The translations under genes and the position numbers were made by a program. Source: Cyrtodaria siliqua (lineage: Eukaryota; Mollusca; Bivalvia; Adapedonta; Hiatellidae). From it: a stretch of 64,000 nucleotides of DNA. Location of the stretch: the NCBI GenBank assembly GCA_037043455.1, contig JAWPHD010011018.1, positions 1 through 64,000 of the forward strand, read 5' to 3'. Of this stretch, positions 45,801 to 57,085 are shown piece after piece (the first letter of the stretch is position 1; the number at the start of each line of letters is the position of its first letter). Below the pieces are notes generated by a model, which made no database searches, was not told where the DNA came from, and saw nothing but the letters and a program-made list of their open reading frames with translations.

Positions 45801-48800
45801 GTTCAATTCTGGATAAGGCCTTGTGATGCATAGCTCTGCCTGGCATGTGTTCAAGTCTGGATAAAGTTAAGTTCTGCATATCTGCCTGGCATGTGTTCCA
45901 GTCTGGATAAGGCCTTGTGATGCATACCTCTGCCTGGCATGTGTTCAAGTCTTGATAAGGCATTGTGATGCATACCTCTGCCTGGCATGTGTTCAAGTCT
46001 TGATAAGGCCTTGCGATGCATACCTCTGCCTGGCATTTGTTCAATTCTGGATAAGGCCTTGTGATGCATAACTCTGCCTGGCATGTGTTCAAGTCTGGAT
46101 AAAGTTTAGTGCTGCATATCTGCCTGGCATGTGTTCCAGTCTGGATAAGGTGTTGTGCTTAAGAGTTTCATACCTCTGCCTGGCATGTGTTCAAGTCTGG
46201 ATAAGGCCTTGTGCTGCATACCTCTGCCTGGCATGTGTTCAAGTCTGGATAAGGCCTTGTGTTGCATACCTCTGCCTGGCATGTGTTCAAGTCTTGTTAA
46301 GGCCTTGTGATGCATACCTCTGCCTGGCATGTGTTCAATTCTGGATAAGGCCTTGTGTTGCATACCTCTGCCTGGCATGTGTTCAAGTCTTGATAAGGCC
46401 TTGTGATGCATACCTCAGCCTGGCATGTGTTCAATTCTGGATAAGGCCTTGTGTTGCATACCTCTGCCTGGCATGTGTTCAAGTCTTGATAAGGCCTTGT
46501 GATGCATACCTCAGCCTGGCATGTGTTCAATTCTGGATAAGGCCTTGTGATGCATAGCTCTACCTGGCATGTGTTCAAGTCTGGATAAAGTTAAGTTCTG
46601 CATATCTGCCTGGCATGTGTTCCAGTCTGGATAAGGCCTTGTGATGCATACCTCTGCCTGGCATGTGTTCAATTCTGGATAAGGCCTTGTGTTGCATACC
46701 TCTGCCTGGCATGTGTTCAAGTCTTGATAAGGCCTTGTGATGCATACCTCAGCCTGGCATGTGTTCAATTCTGGATAAGGCCTTGTGTTGCATACCTCTG
46801 CCTGGCATGTGTTCAAGTCTTGATAAGGCCTTGTGATGCATACCTCAGCCTGGCATGTGTTCAATTCTGGATAAGGCCTTGTGATGCATAGCTCTACCTG
46901 GCATGTGTTCAAGTCTGGATAAAGTTAAGTTCTGCATATCTGCCTGGCATGTGTTCCAGTCTGGATAAGGCCTTGTGATGCATACCTCTGCCTGGCATGT
47001 GTTCAAGTCTTGATAAGGCATTGTGATGCATACCTCTGCCTGGCATGTGTTCAAGTCTTGATAAGGCCTTGCGATGCATACCTCTGCCTGGCATTTGTTC
47101 AATTCTGGATAAGGCCTTGTGATGCATAACTCTGCCTGGCATGTGTTCAAGTCTGGATAAAGTTTAGTGCTGCATATCTGCCTGGCATGTGTTCCAGTCT
47201 GGATAAGGTGTTGTGCTTAAGAGTTTCATACCTCTGCCTGGCATGTGTTCAAGTCTGGATAAGGCCTTGTGTTGCATACCTCTGCCTGGCATGTGTTCAA
47301 GTCTTGTTAAGGCCTTGTGCTGCATACCTCTGCCTGGCATGTGTTCCAGTCTGGATAAGGCCTTGTGTTGCATATCTCTGCCTGGCATGTGTTCCAGTCT
47401 GGATAAGGCCTTGTGTTGCATATCTCTGCCTGGCATGTGTTCAAGTCTGGATAAAGTTTAGTGCTGCATATCTGCCTGGCATGTGTTCCAGTCTGGATAA
47501 GGTGTTGTGCTTAAGAGTTTCATACCTCTGCCTGGCATGTGTTCAAGTCTGGATAAGGCCTTGTGTTGCATACCTCTGCCTGGCATGTGTTCAAGTCTTG
47601 TTAAGGCCTTGTGCTGCATACCTCTGCCTGGCATGTGTTCCAGTCTGGATAAGGCCTTGTGTTGCATATCTCTGCCTGGCATGTGTTCCAGTCTGGATAA
47701 GGCCTTGTGTTGCATATCTCTGCCTGGCATGTGTTCAAGTCTTGATAAGGCCTTGTGATGCATACCTCTGCCTGGCATGTGTTCAAGTCTTGTTAAGGCC
47801 TTGTGCTGCATACCTCTGCCTGGCATGTGTTCCAGTCTGGATAAGGCCATATGTTGCATATCTCTGCCTGGCATGTGTTCCAGTCTGGATAAGGCCTTGT
47901 GTTGCATATCTCTGCCTGGCATGTGTTCAATTCTGGATAAGGCCTTGTGATGCATACCTCTGCCTAGCATGTGTTCAAGTCTGGATAAGGCCTTGTGATG
48001 CATACCTCTGCCTGGCATGTGTTAAAGTCTTGATAAGGCCTTGTGATGCATATCTCTGCCTAGCATGTGTTCAATTCTGGATAAGGCCTTGTGCTGCATA
48101 CCTCTACCTGGCATGTGTTAAAGTCTGGATACGGCTTTGTGCTTAAGTGCTGCACACCTCTGCCTGGCATGTGTTCAAGTCTGGATAAGGCCTTGTGCTG
48201 CATATCTCTGCCTGGCATGTGTTCAAGTCTGGATAAGGCCTTGTGTTGCATATCTCTGCCTGGCATGTGTTCAAGTCTGTATAAGGCCTTGTGATGCAAA
48301 CCTCAGCCTGGCATGTGTTCAAGTCTGGATAAGACCTTGTGCTGCATACCTCTGCCTGGCATGTGTTCAAGTCTGGATAAGGCCTTGTGTTGCATATCTC
48401 TGCCTGTCATGTGTTCAAGTCTTGATAAAGCCTTGTGCTGCATACCTCTGTCTGGCATGTGTTCAATTCTGGATAAGGCCTTGTGATGCATAGCTCTGCC
48501 TGGCATGTGTTCAAGTCTGGATAAAGTTAAGTTCTGCATATCTGCCTGGCATGTGTTCCAGTCTGGATAAGGCCTTGTGATGCATACCTCTGCCTGGCAT
48601 GTGTTCAAGTCTTGATAAGGCATTGTGATGCATACCTCTGCCTGGCATGTGTTCAAGTCTTGATAAGGCCTTGCGATGCATACCTCTGCCTGGCATTTGT
48701 TCAATTCTGGATAAGGCCTTGTGATGCATAACTCTGCCTGGCATGTGTTCAAGTCTGGATAAAGTTTAGTGCTGCATATCTGCCTGGCATGTGTTCCAGT

Positions 48801-51800
48801 CTGGATAAGGTGTTGTGCTTAAGAGTTTCATACCTCTGCCTGGCATGTGTTCAAGTCTGGATAAGGCCTTGTGCTGCATACCTCTGCCTGGCATGTGTTC
48901 AAGTCTGGATAAGGCCTTGTGTTGCATACCTCTGCCTGGCATGTGTTCAAGTCTTGTTAAGGCCTTGTGATGCATACCTCTGCCTGGCATGTGTTCAATT
49001 CTGGATAAGGCCTTGTGTTGCATACCTCTGCCTGGCATGTGTTCAAGTCTTGATAAGGCCTTGTGATGCATACCTCAGCCTGGCATGTGTTCAATTCTAG
49101 ATAAGGCCTTGTGTTGCATACCTCTGCCTGGCATGTGTTCAAGTCTTGAATAGGCCTTGTGATGCATACCTCAGCCTGGCATGTGTTCAATTCTGGATAA
49201 GGCCTTGTCATGCATAGCTCTACCTGGCATGTGTTCAAGTCTGGATAAAGTTAAGTGCTGCATATCTGCCTGGCATGTGTTCCAGTCTGGATAAGGTGTT
49301 GTGCTTAAGAGTTTCATACCTCTGCCTGGCATGTGTTCAAGTCTAGATAAGGCCTTGTGCTGCATACCTCTGCCTGGCATGTGTTCAAGTCTTGTTAAGG
49401 CCTTGTGATGCATACCTCTGCCTGGCATGTGTTCAATTCTGGATAAGGCCTTGTGTTGCATACCTCTGCCTGGCATGTGTTCTAGTCATGTTAAGGCCTT
49501 GTGATGCATACCTGTGCCTGGCATGTGTTCAATTCTGGATAAGGCCTTGTGATGCATAGCTCTACCTGGCATGTGTTCAAGTCAGGATAAGGCCTTGTGT
49601 TGCATAGCTCTACCCGGCATGTGTTCAAGTCTGGATAAGGCCTTGTGCTGCTTACCTCTGTCTGGCATGTGTTCCAGTCTGGATAAGGCCTTGTGCTGCA
49701 TACCTCCGCCTGGTTTGTGTTAAAGTCTGGATAAGGCCTTGTGTTGCATACCTCTACCTGGCACGTGTTCAAGTCTGGATAAGGCCTTGTGTTGCATACC
49801 TCTGCCTGGAATGTGTTCCAGTCTGGATAAGGCCTTGTGTTGCATACCTCTGCCTGGCATGTGTTCAAGTCTGGATAAGGCCTTGTGCTGCATACCTCTA
49901 CCTGGCATGTGTTTTAAGTCTGGATAAGGCCTTGTGCAGCATACCTCTGCCTGGCATGTGTTCTAGTCTTGATAAGGCCTTGTGTTGCATACCTCTGCCT
50001 GGCATGTGTTCAAGTCTTGTTAAGGCCTTGTGCTGCATACCTCTGCCTGGCATGTGTTCCAGTCTGGATAAGGCCTTGTGTTGCATATCTCTGCCTGGCA
50101 TGTGTTCCAGTCTGGATAAGGCCTTGTGTTGCATATCTCTGCCTGGCATGTGTTCAAGTGTTGATAAGGCCTTGTGATGCATACCTCTGCCTGGCATGTG
50201 TTCAAGTCTTGTTAAGGCCTTGTGCTGCATACCTCTGCCTGGCATGTGTTCTAGTCTGGATAAGGCCATATGTTGCATATCTCTGCCTGGCATGTGTTTC
50301 AGTCTGGATAAGGCCTTGTGTTGCATATCTCTGCCTGGCATGTGTTCAAGTCTTGATAAGGCCTTGTGATGCATACCTCTGCCTGGCATGTGTTCAAGTA
50401 TTGATAAGGCCTTGTGCTGCATACCTCTGCCTGGCATGTGTTCCAGTCTAGTCTGGATAAGGCCTTGTGCTGCATACCTCTACCTGGCATGTGTTCAATT
50501 CTGGATAAGACCTTGTGATGCATACCTCTGCCTAGCATGTGTTCATGTCTGGATAAGGCCTTGTGATGCATACCTCTGCCTAGCATGTGTTAAAGTCTTG
50601 ATAAGGCCTTGTGATGCATATCTCTGCCTAGCATGTGTTCAAGTCTGGATAAGGCCTGTGCTGAATACCTCTACCTGGCATGTGTTCAATTCTGGATAAG
50701 GCCTTGTGCTGCATACCTCTACCTGGCATGTGTTAAAGTCTGGATACGGCTTTGTGCTTAAGTGCTGCACACCTCTGCCTGGCATGTGTTCAAGTCTGGA
50801 TAAGGCCTTGTGCTGCATATCTCTGCCTGGCATGTGTTCAAGTCTGGATAAGGCCTTGTGTTGCATATCTCTGCCTGGCATGTGTTCAAGTCTGGATAAG
50901 GCCTTGTGATGCAAACCTCTGCCTGGCATGTGTTCAAGTCTGGATAAGACCTTGTGCTGCATACCTCTGCCTGGCATGTGTTCAAGTCTGGATAAGGCCT
51001 TGTGTTGCATACCTCTGCCTGGCATGTGTTCAAGTCTTGATAAGGCCTTGTGATGCATACCTCAGCCTGGCATGTGTTCAATTCTGGATAAGGCCTTGTG
51101 ATGCATAGCTCTACCTGGCATGTGTTCAAGTCTGGATAAAGTTAAGTGCTGCATATCTGCCTGGCATGTGTTCCAGTCTGGATAAGGTGTTGTGCTTAAG
51201 AGTTTCGTACCTCTGCCTGGCATGTGTTCAAGTCTAGATAAGGCCTTGTGCTGCATACCTCTGCCTGGCATGTGTTCAAGTCTTGTTAAGGCCTTGTGAT
51301 GCATACCTCTGCCTGGCATGTGTTCAATTCTGGATAAGGTCTTGTGTTGCATACCTCTGCCTGGCATGTGTTCTAGTCATGTTAAGGCCTTGTGATGCAT
51401 ACCTCTGCCTGGCATGTGTTCAATTCTGGATAAGGCCTTGTGATGCATAGCTCTACCTGGCATGTGTTCAAGTCAGGATAAGGCCTTGTGTTGCATAGCT
51501 CTACCCGGCATGTGTTCAAGTCTGGATAAGGCCTTGTGTTGCATATCTCTGCCTGGCATGTGTTCAAGTCTTGATAAAGCCTTGTGCTGCATACCTCTGC
51601 CTGGCATGTGTTCAATTCTGGATAAGGCCTTGTGATGCATAGCTCTGCCTGCCATGTGTTCAAGTCTGGATAAAGTTAAGTGCTGCATATCTGCCTGGCG
51701 TGTGTTCCAGCTGGATAAGGCCTTGTGATGCATACCTCTGCCTGGCATGTGTTCAAGTCTGGATAAGGCATTGTGCTGCATACCTCTGCCTGGCATGTGT

Positions 51801-54800
51801 TCAAGTCTGGATAAGGCCTTGTGTTGCATAACTCTGCCTGGCATGTGTTCAATTCTGGATAAGGCCTTGTGTTGCATACCTCTGCCTGGCATGTGTTCAA
51901 GTCTTGATAAGGCCTTATGATGCATACCTCTGCCTGGCATGTGTTCAATTCTGGATAAGGCCTTGTGTTGCATACCTCTGACTGGCATGTGTTCAAGTCT
52001 TGATAAGGCCTTGTGATGCATACCTCTGCCTGGCATGTGTTCAATTCTGGATAAGGCCTTGTGATGCATAGCTCTACCTGGCATGTGTTCAAGTCTGGAT
52101 AAAGTTAAGTGCTGCATATCTGCCTGGCATGTGTTCCAGTCTGGATAAGGTGTTGTGCTTAAGAGTTTCATACCTCTGCCTGGCATGTGTTCAAGTCTAG
52201 ATAAGGCCTTGTGCTGCATACCTCTGCCTGGCATGTGTTCAAGTATTGATAAGGCCTTGTGATGCATACCTCTGCCTGGCATGTGTTCAATTCTGGATAA
52301 GGCCTTGTGTTGCATACCTCTGCCTGGCATGTGTTCAATTCTGGATAAGGCCTTGTGATGCATAGCTCTACCTGGCATGTGTTCAAGTCTGGGTAAGGCC
52401 TTGTGCTGCATACCTCTGCCTGGCATGTGTTCAAGTCTGGATAAGGCCTTGTGATGCATACCTCTGCCTGACATGTGTTCAAGTCTTGATAAGGCCTTGT
52501 GATGCATACCTCTGCCTGGCATGTGTTCAATTCTGGATAAGGCCTTGTGATGCATAGCTCTACCTGGCATGTGTTCAAGTCTGGATAAGGCCTTGTGTTG
52601 CATACCTCTGCCTGGCATGTGTTTAAGTCTTGATAAGGCCTTGTGATGCATACCTCTGCCTGGCATGTGTTCAATTCTGGATAAGGCCCTGTGATGCATA
52701 GCTCTACCTGGCATGTGTTCAAGTCTGGATAAGGCCTTGTGCTGCATACCTCTGCCTGGCATGTGTTCAAGTCTGGATAAGGCCTTGTGATGCATACCTC
52801 TGCCTGACATGTGTTCAAGTCTTGATAAGGCCTTGTGATGCATACCTCTGCATGGCATGTGTTCAATTCTGGATAAGGCCTTGTGATTCATAGCTCTACC
52901 TGGCATGTGTTCAAGTCTGGATAAAGTTAAGTGCTGCATATCTGCCTGGCATGTGTTCCTGTCTGGATAAGGTGTTGTGCTTAAGAGTTCCATACCTCTG
53001 CCTGGCATGTGTTCAAGTCTGGATAAGGCCTTGTGCTGCATATCTCTGCCTGGCATGTGTTCAAGTCTGGATAAGGCCTTGTGCTGCATATCTGCCTAGC
53101 ATGTGTTCAAGTCTGGATAAGGCCTTGTGCTGCATACCTCTGCTTGGCATGTGTTCAAGTCTGGATAAGGCCTTGTGTTGCATACCTCTGCTTGGCATGT
53201 GTTCAAGTCTGGATAAGGCCTTGTGCTGCATACCTCTTCTTGGCATGAGTTCAAGTCTGGATAAGGCCTTGTGCTGCATACCTCTGCCTGGCATGTGTTC
53301 AAGTCTGGATAAGGCCTTGTGCTGCATACCTCTGCTTGGCATGTGTTCAAGTCTGGATAAGGCCTTGTGCTGCATACCTCTGCCTGGCATGTGTTCAAGT
53401 CTGGATAAGGCCTTGTGCTGCATACCTCTGCTTGGCATGTGTTCAAGTCTGGATAAGGCCTTGTGTTGCATACCTCTGCTTGGCATGTGTTCAAGTCTGG
53501 ATAAGGCCTTGTGCTGCATACCTCTGCTTGGCATGTGTTCAAGTCTGGATAAGGCCTTGTGCTGCATACCTCTGCTTGGCATGTGTTCAAGTCTGGATAA
53601 GGCCTTGTGCTGCATACCTCTGCCTGGCATGTGTTCAAGTCTGGATAAGGCCTTGTGCTGCATACCTCTACCTGGCATGTGTTCAAGTCTGGATAAGGCC
53701 TTGTGCTGCATACCTCTGCTTGGCATGTGTTCAAGTCTGGATAAGGCCTTGTGCTGCATACCTCTGCCTGGCATGTGTTCAAGTCTGGATAAGGCCTTGT
53801 GCTGCATACCTCTACCTGGCATGTGTTCAATTCTGGATAAGGCCTTGTGCTGCATAGCTCTACCTGGCACGTGTTAAAGTCTGGATACGGCTTTGTGCTT
53901 AAGTGCAGCACACCTCTGCCTGGCATGTGTTCAAGTCGGGATAAGGTGATGTGCTTAAGTTCTGCATACCTCTGCCTGGCATGTGTTCAAGTTTGGATAA
54001 GGTATTGTGCTGCATACCTCAGCCTGGCATGTGTTCAAGTCTGGATAAAGTATTGTGCTTAAGTGCTGCATAGCTCTACCTGCCATGTGTTCCACTTTGG
54101 AGTCTGGATAAGGCCTTGTGCTGCATACCTCTGCCTGGCATGTGTTCAAGTCTGGATATGGCAATGTGCTTAAGTGCTGCAAACCTCTGCCTGGCATGTG
54201 TTAAAGTTTGGATAAGGTATTGTGCTGCATACCTCTGCCTGGCATGTGTTCGAGTCAAGATAAAGTATTGTGCTTAAGTGCTGCATACCTCAGCCTGGCA
54301 CGTGTTCAAGTCTGGATAAAGTAGTGTGCTTAAGTGCTGCATATCTCTGCCTGGCATGTGTTCAAGTCTGGATAAGGTATTGTGCTCAAGTGCTGCACAA
54401 CTCTGCCTGGCATCTGTTCAAGTGTGGATATGGCAATGTGCTTAAGTGCTGCATATCTCTGTCTGGCATGTGTTCAAGTCTGGATAAGGTATTGTGCTCA
54501 AGTGCTGCACATCTCTGCCTGGCATGTGTTCCAAGTCTGGATATGGCAATGTGCTTAAGTGCTGCATACCTCTGCATGGCATGTATTCAAGTCTGGATAA
54601 GGCCTTGTGATGCATACCTCTGCCTGGCATGTGTTCAGTTCTGGATAAGGCCTTGTGCTGCATAGCTCTACCTGGCATGTGTTCAAGTCTGGATACGGCT
54701 TTGTGCTTAAGTGCTGCACACCTCTGACTGGCATGTGTTCAAGTCTGGATACGGTATTCTGCATGAGAGCTGCATACCTCTGCATAATATGTGTTCAAGT

Positions 54801-56142
54801 CTGGATAAAACCTTGTGCTGCAGAGCTCTACCTGACATGTGTTAAAGTCTGGATACGACTTTGTGCTTCAGTGCTGCACACCTCTGCCTGGCATGTGTTC
54901 AAGTCGGGATAAGGTGATGTACTTAAGTTCTGCATACCTCTGCCTGGCATGTGTTTAAGTTTGGATAAGGCCTTGTGCTTAAGTGCTGCATAGCTCTGCC
55001 TGCCATGTGTTCCACTTTGGAGTCTGGATAAGGCATTGTCCTGCATACCTCTGCCTGGCATGTGTTCAAGTCTGGATAAGGCCTTGTGCTTAAGTGCTGC
55101 ATATCTCTGCCTGCCATGTGTTTCACTTTGGAGTCTGGATAAGGCATTGTCCTGCATAGCTCTGCCTGCCATGTGTTCAAGTATGGATAAAGTTAAGTGT
55201 TGCATACCTCTGCCTGGCATGTGTTCAAGTCTGGATAAAGTTAAGTGCTGCATATCTCTGCCTGGCATGTGTTAAAGTCTGGATTAAGTTGATTGCTGCA
55301 TATCTCTGCCTGGCATTTGTTCAAGTCTGGATAAGGTATTGTGCTTAAGTGTTGCATACCTCTGCCTGGCATGTGCTCAAGCATGGATAAGGTATTGTGC
55401 TTAAGTGCTGCATACCTCTGCCTGGCATGTGTTCATGTCTGGATAATTGAATTGGATTCTATAGTCGCACCAACAGCTAATGTCATATGGCAACTTTCCA
55501 GCTTCCATTGGTGGAGGAAGACCCCAGGTGCCCTACCGGGCAGTTTTCGTGCACGGGGGTGCACATGGGTAGAACCACCGACGTTCCGAAAGCCAGCTGG
55601 ATAGCTTCCTCACATAAAGATTCCTAGGCCCCTGAGGGATCGAACCTACAGCGGTGAGGGGCAAGTGATTTCAAGTCAGAGACGTTAACCACTCGGCCAC
55701 GGACGCCCCTCAAGTCTGGATAAGGCCTTGTGCTGCATACCTCTGCCTGGCATGTGTTCAAGTCTGGATAAGGTATTGTGCTGCATACCTCTGCCTGGCA
55801 TGTGTTCAAGTCTGGATAAGGTATTGTGCTGCATACCTCTGCCTGGCATGTGTTCAAGTCTGGATAAGGTATTGTGCTGCATACCTCTGCCTGGCATGTG
55901 TTCAAGTCTGGATAAGGTATTGTACTGCATACCTCTGCCTGGCATGTGTTCAAGTCTGGATAAGGTATTGTGCTGCATACCTCTGCCTGGCATGTGTTCA
56001 AGTCTGGATAAGGTATTGTGCTGCATACCTCTGCCTGGCATGTGTTCAAGTCTGGATAAGGTATTGTGCTGCATACCTCTGCCTGGCATGTGTTCAAGTC
56101 TGGATAAAGTATTGTGCTTACGTGCTGCATACCTCTGCCTGG
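42863..56142. repeat. Giant 48-bp minisatellite array, about 270 units
   Basis: The consensus is aagtctggataaggccttgt, gctgcatacctctgcctggc, atgtgttc (48 bp). Two length variants recur: 56 bp (gtgcttaagtgctgc) and 46 bp (aaagttaagtgctgcatatc). Because 48 is divisible by three, two frames on each strand stay open for hundreds of codons with 16-residue periods such as LDKALCCIPLPGMCSS; the longest is 538 codons (51473-53089, minus). I treat none as genes. Long segments are duplicated inside the array: 45403-46635 recurs at 48063-49295, and about 44.4-45.8 kb recurs at about 49.7-51.1 kb. The 53.1-53.85 kb and 55.7-56.1 kb parts are the most homogeneous. Confidence 0.97.
55447..55710 (-). mobile_element. 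tRNA-derived SINE, family B, inserted in the 48-bp array
   Basis: 264 bp. On the minus strand the A-box TGGCCGAGTGGT (55688-55699) and B-box GGTTCGATCC (55637-55646) head the element, and the 3' end is CCAATTCAA. Target duplications ca(t/a)gtctggataa lie at 55434-55446 and 55711-55723. A near-identical copy is at 63034-63296. Confidence 0.93.
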
Positions 56143-56186
56143 AGACAAAAATATCTCATTTAACTTTGATGGTGTTTTTGTTGACT

Positions 56187-56290
56187 TTTGAACTGGGTTT
56201 TACAGCGCACCAACATAAGAAAGATTAGATGGTGCCAAACAGGAATGAACATACCAGGCTCATCCTCCATTGACATCGAGATAATAGAGA
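56187..56290 (-). mobile_element. SINE-like 3' region, family C
   Basis: ttacagcgcaccaacataag, atggtgccaaacaggaatga, catcctccattgacatcgag match 34440-34530. Confidence 0.6.
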
Positions 56291-56375
56291 AATAACCTCC
56301 AGAACTGCAAATCTGACATCTTTTTAATATTTTTTCAATATTTAAAGCTTTTGTTATCGCAATGTTGGTGTTTTA

Positions 56376-57085
56376 TTATACCCCCACTTTCACAAAGTGG
56401 ATTTTGAATGGATTGTTCCCAAACTTCAGATACTCATAACAGCTGATGAACTTATGTCCCTCTACATCACCCATCATTGATTTTGTCGCGTCGCGTCGAG
56501 CAACACATTTTTAATACTTGCATATCTCAAACACTTTTGAATAGATTGTTCCCAAACTTCATATACTCATAACAACTGATGAACCCTTGTCCCTCTACAT
56601 CACCATTCATTAATTGCCCAATTTATTACAGAATTATGGCCCTTTGTTTGACTTAGAATTGTCCACTCTAATATTGTATAATGACAACACATTTTTTCTC
56701 AAACATTTCCGAATTGATTGTTCCCAATACAAATAACAACTGATGACCTTATATCCCCGAACATCACCCATCATTGATTGTCTGATTATTTCAGAATTAT
56801 GGCCCTTTGTTTGACTTTGAATTTTCCACTTTAATTTTGCATAATGACCTGTTAATACATTTCTTCTCAAACATTTTCAAATTGGTTGTTCCCAAACTTC
56901 ATGTACACATAACTGATGACCTTTTGTCCCTGTGCATCATACATCATTGATTGCCTAATTTATTACAGAAATATTGCCCTTTGTTTGACTTAGAATTTTC
57001 CACTCTAATATTGTACAATGACCAGAACACATTTTTTCTCTCAAACATTTTTGAATTGTTCCCAAACTTCATGTACATGTATTCC
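56376..57085 (-). mobile_element. Repeat family D, reverse orientation, about four tandem units
   Basis: It begins with the inverted 3' end ttatacccccactttcacaa, then units of attgttcccaaacttcatat, tccctctacatcacc, ttacagaattatggcccttt. Units are about 150-180 bp. It abuts the 3' end of the CR1-like LINE. Confidence 0.8.

Noticed and set aside
42863..56142. Dozens of long open frames on both strands in the 48-bp array (up to 538 codons)
   Set aside because: The repeat period is a multiple of three, so any frame without a stop in one unit is open in all. Cys-rich or charged 16-residue periods on both strands, no start or splice context and no family match argue against genes.
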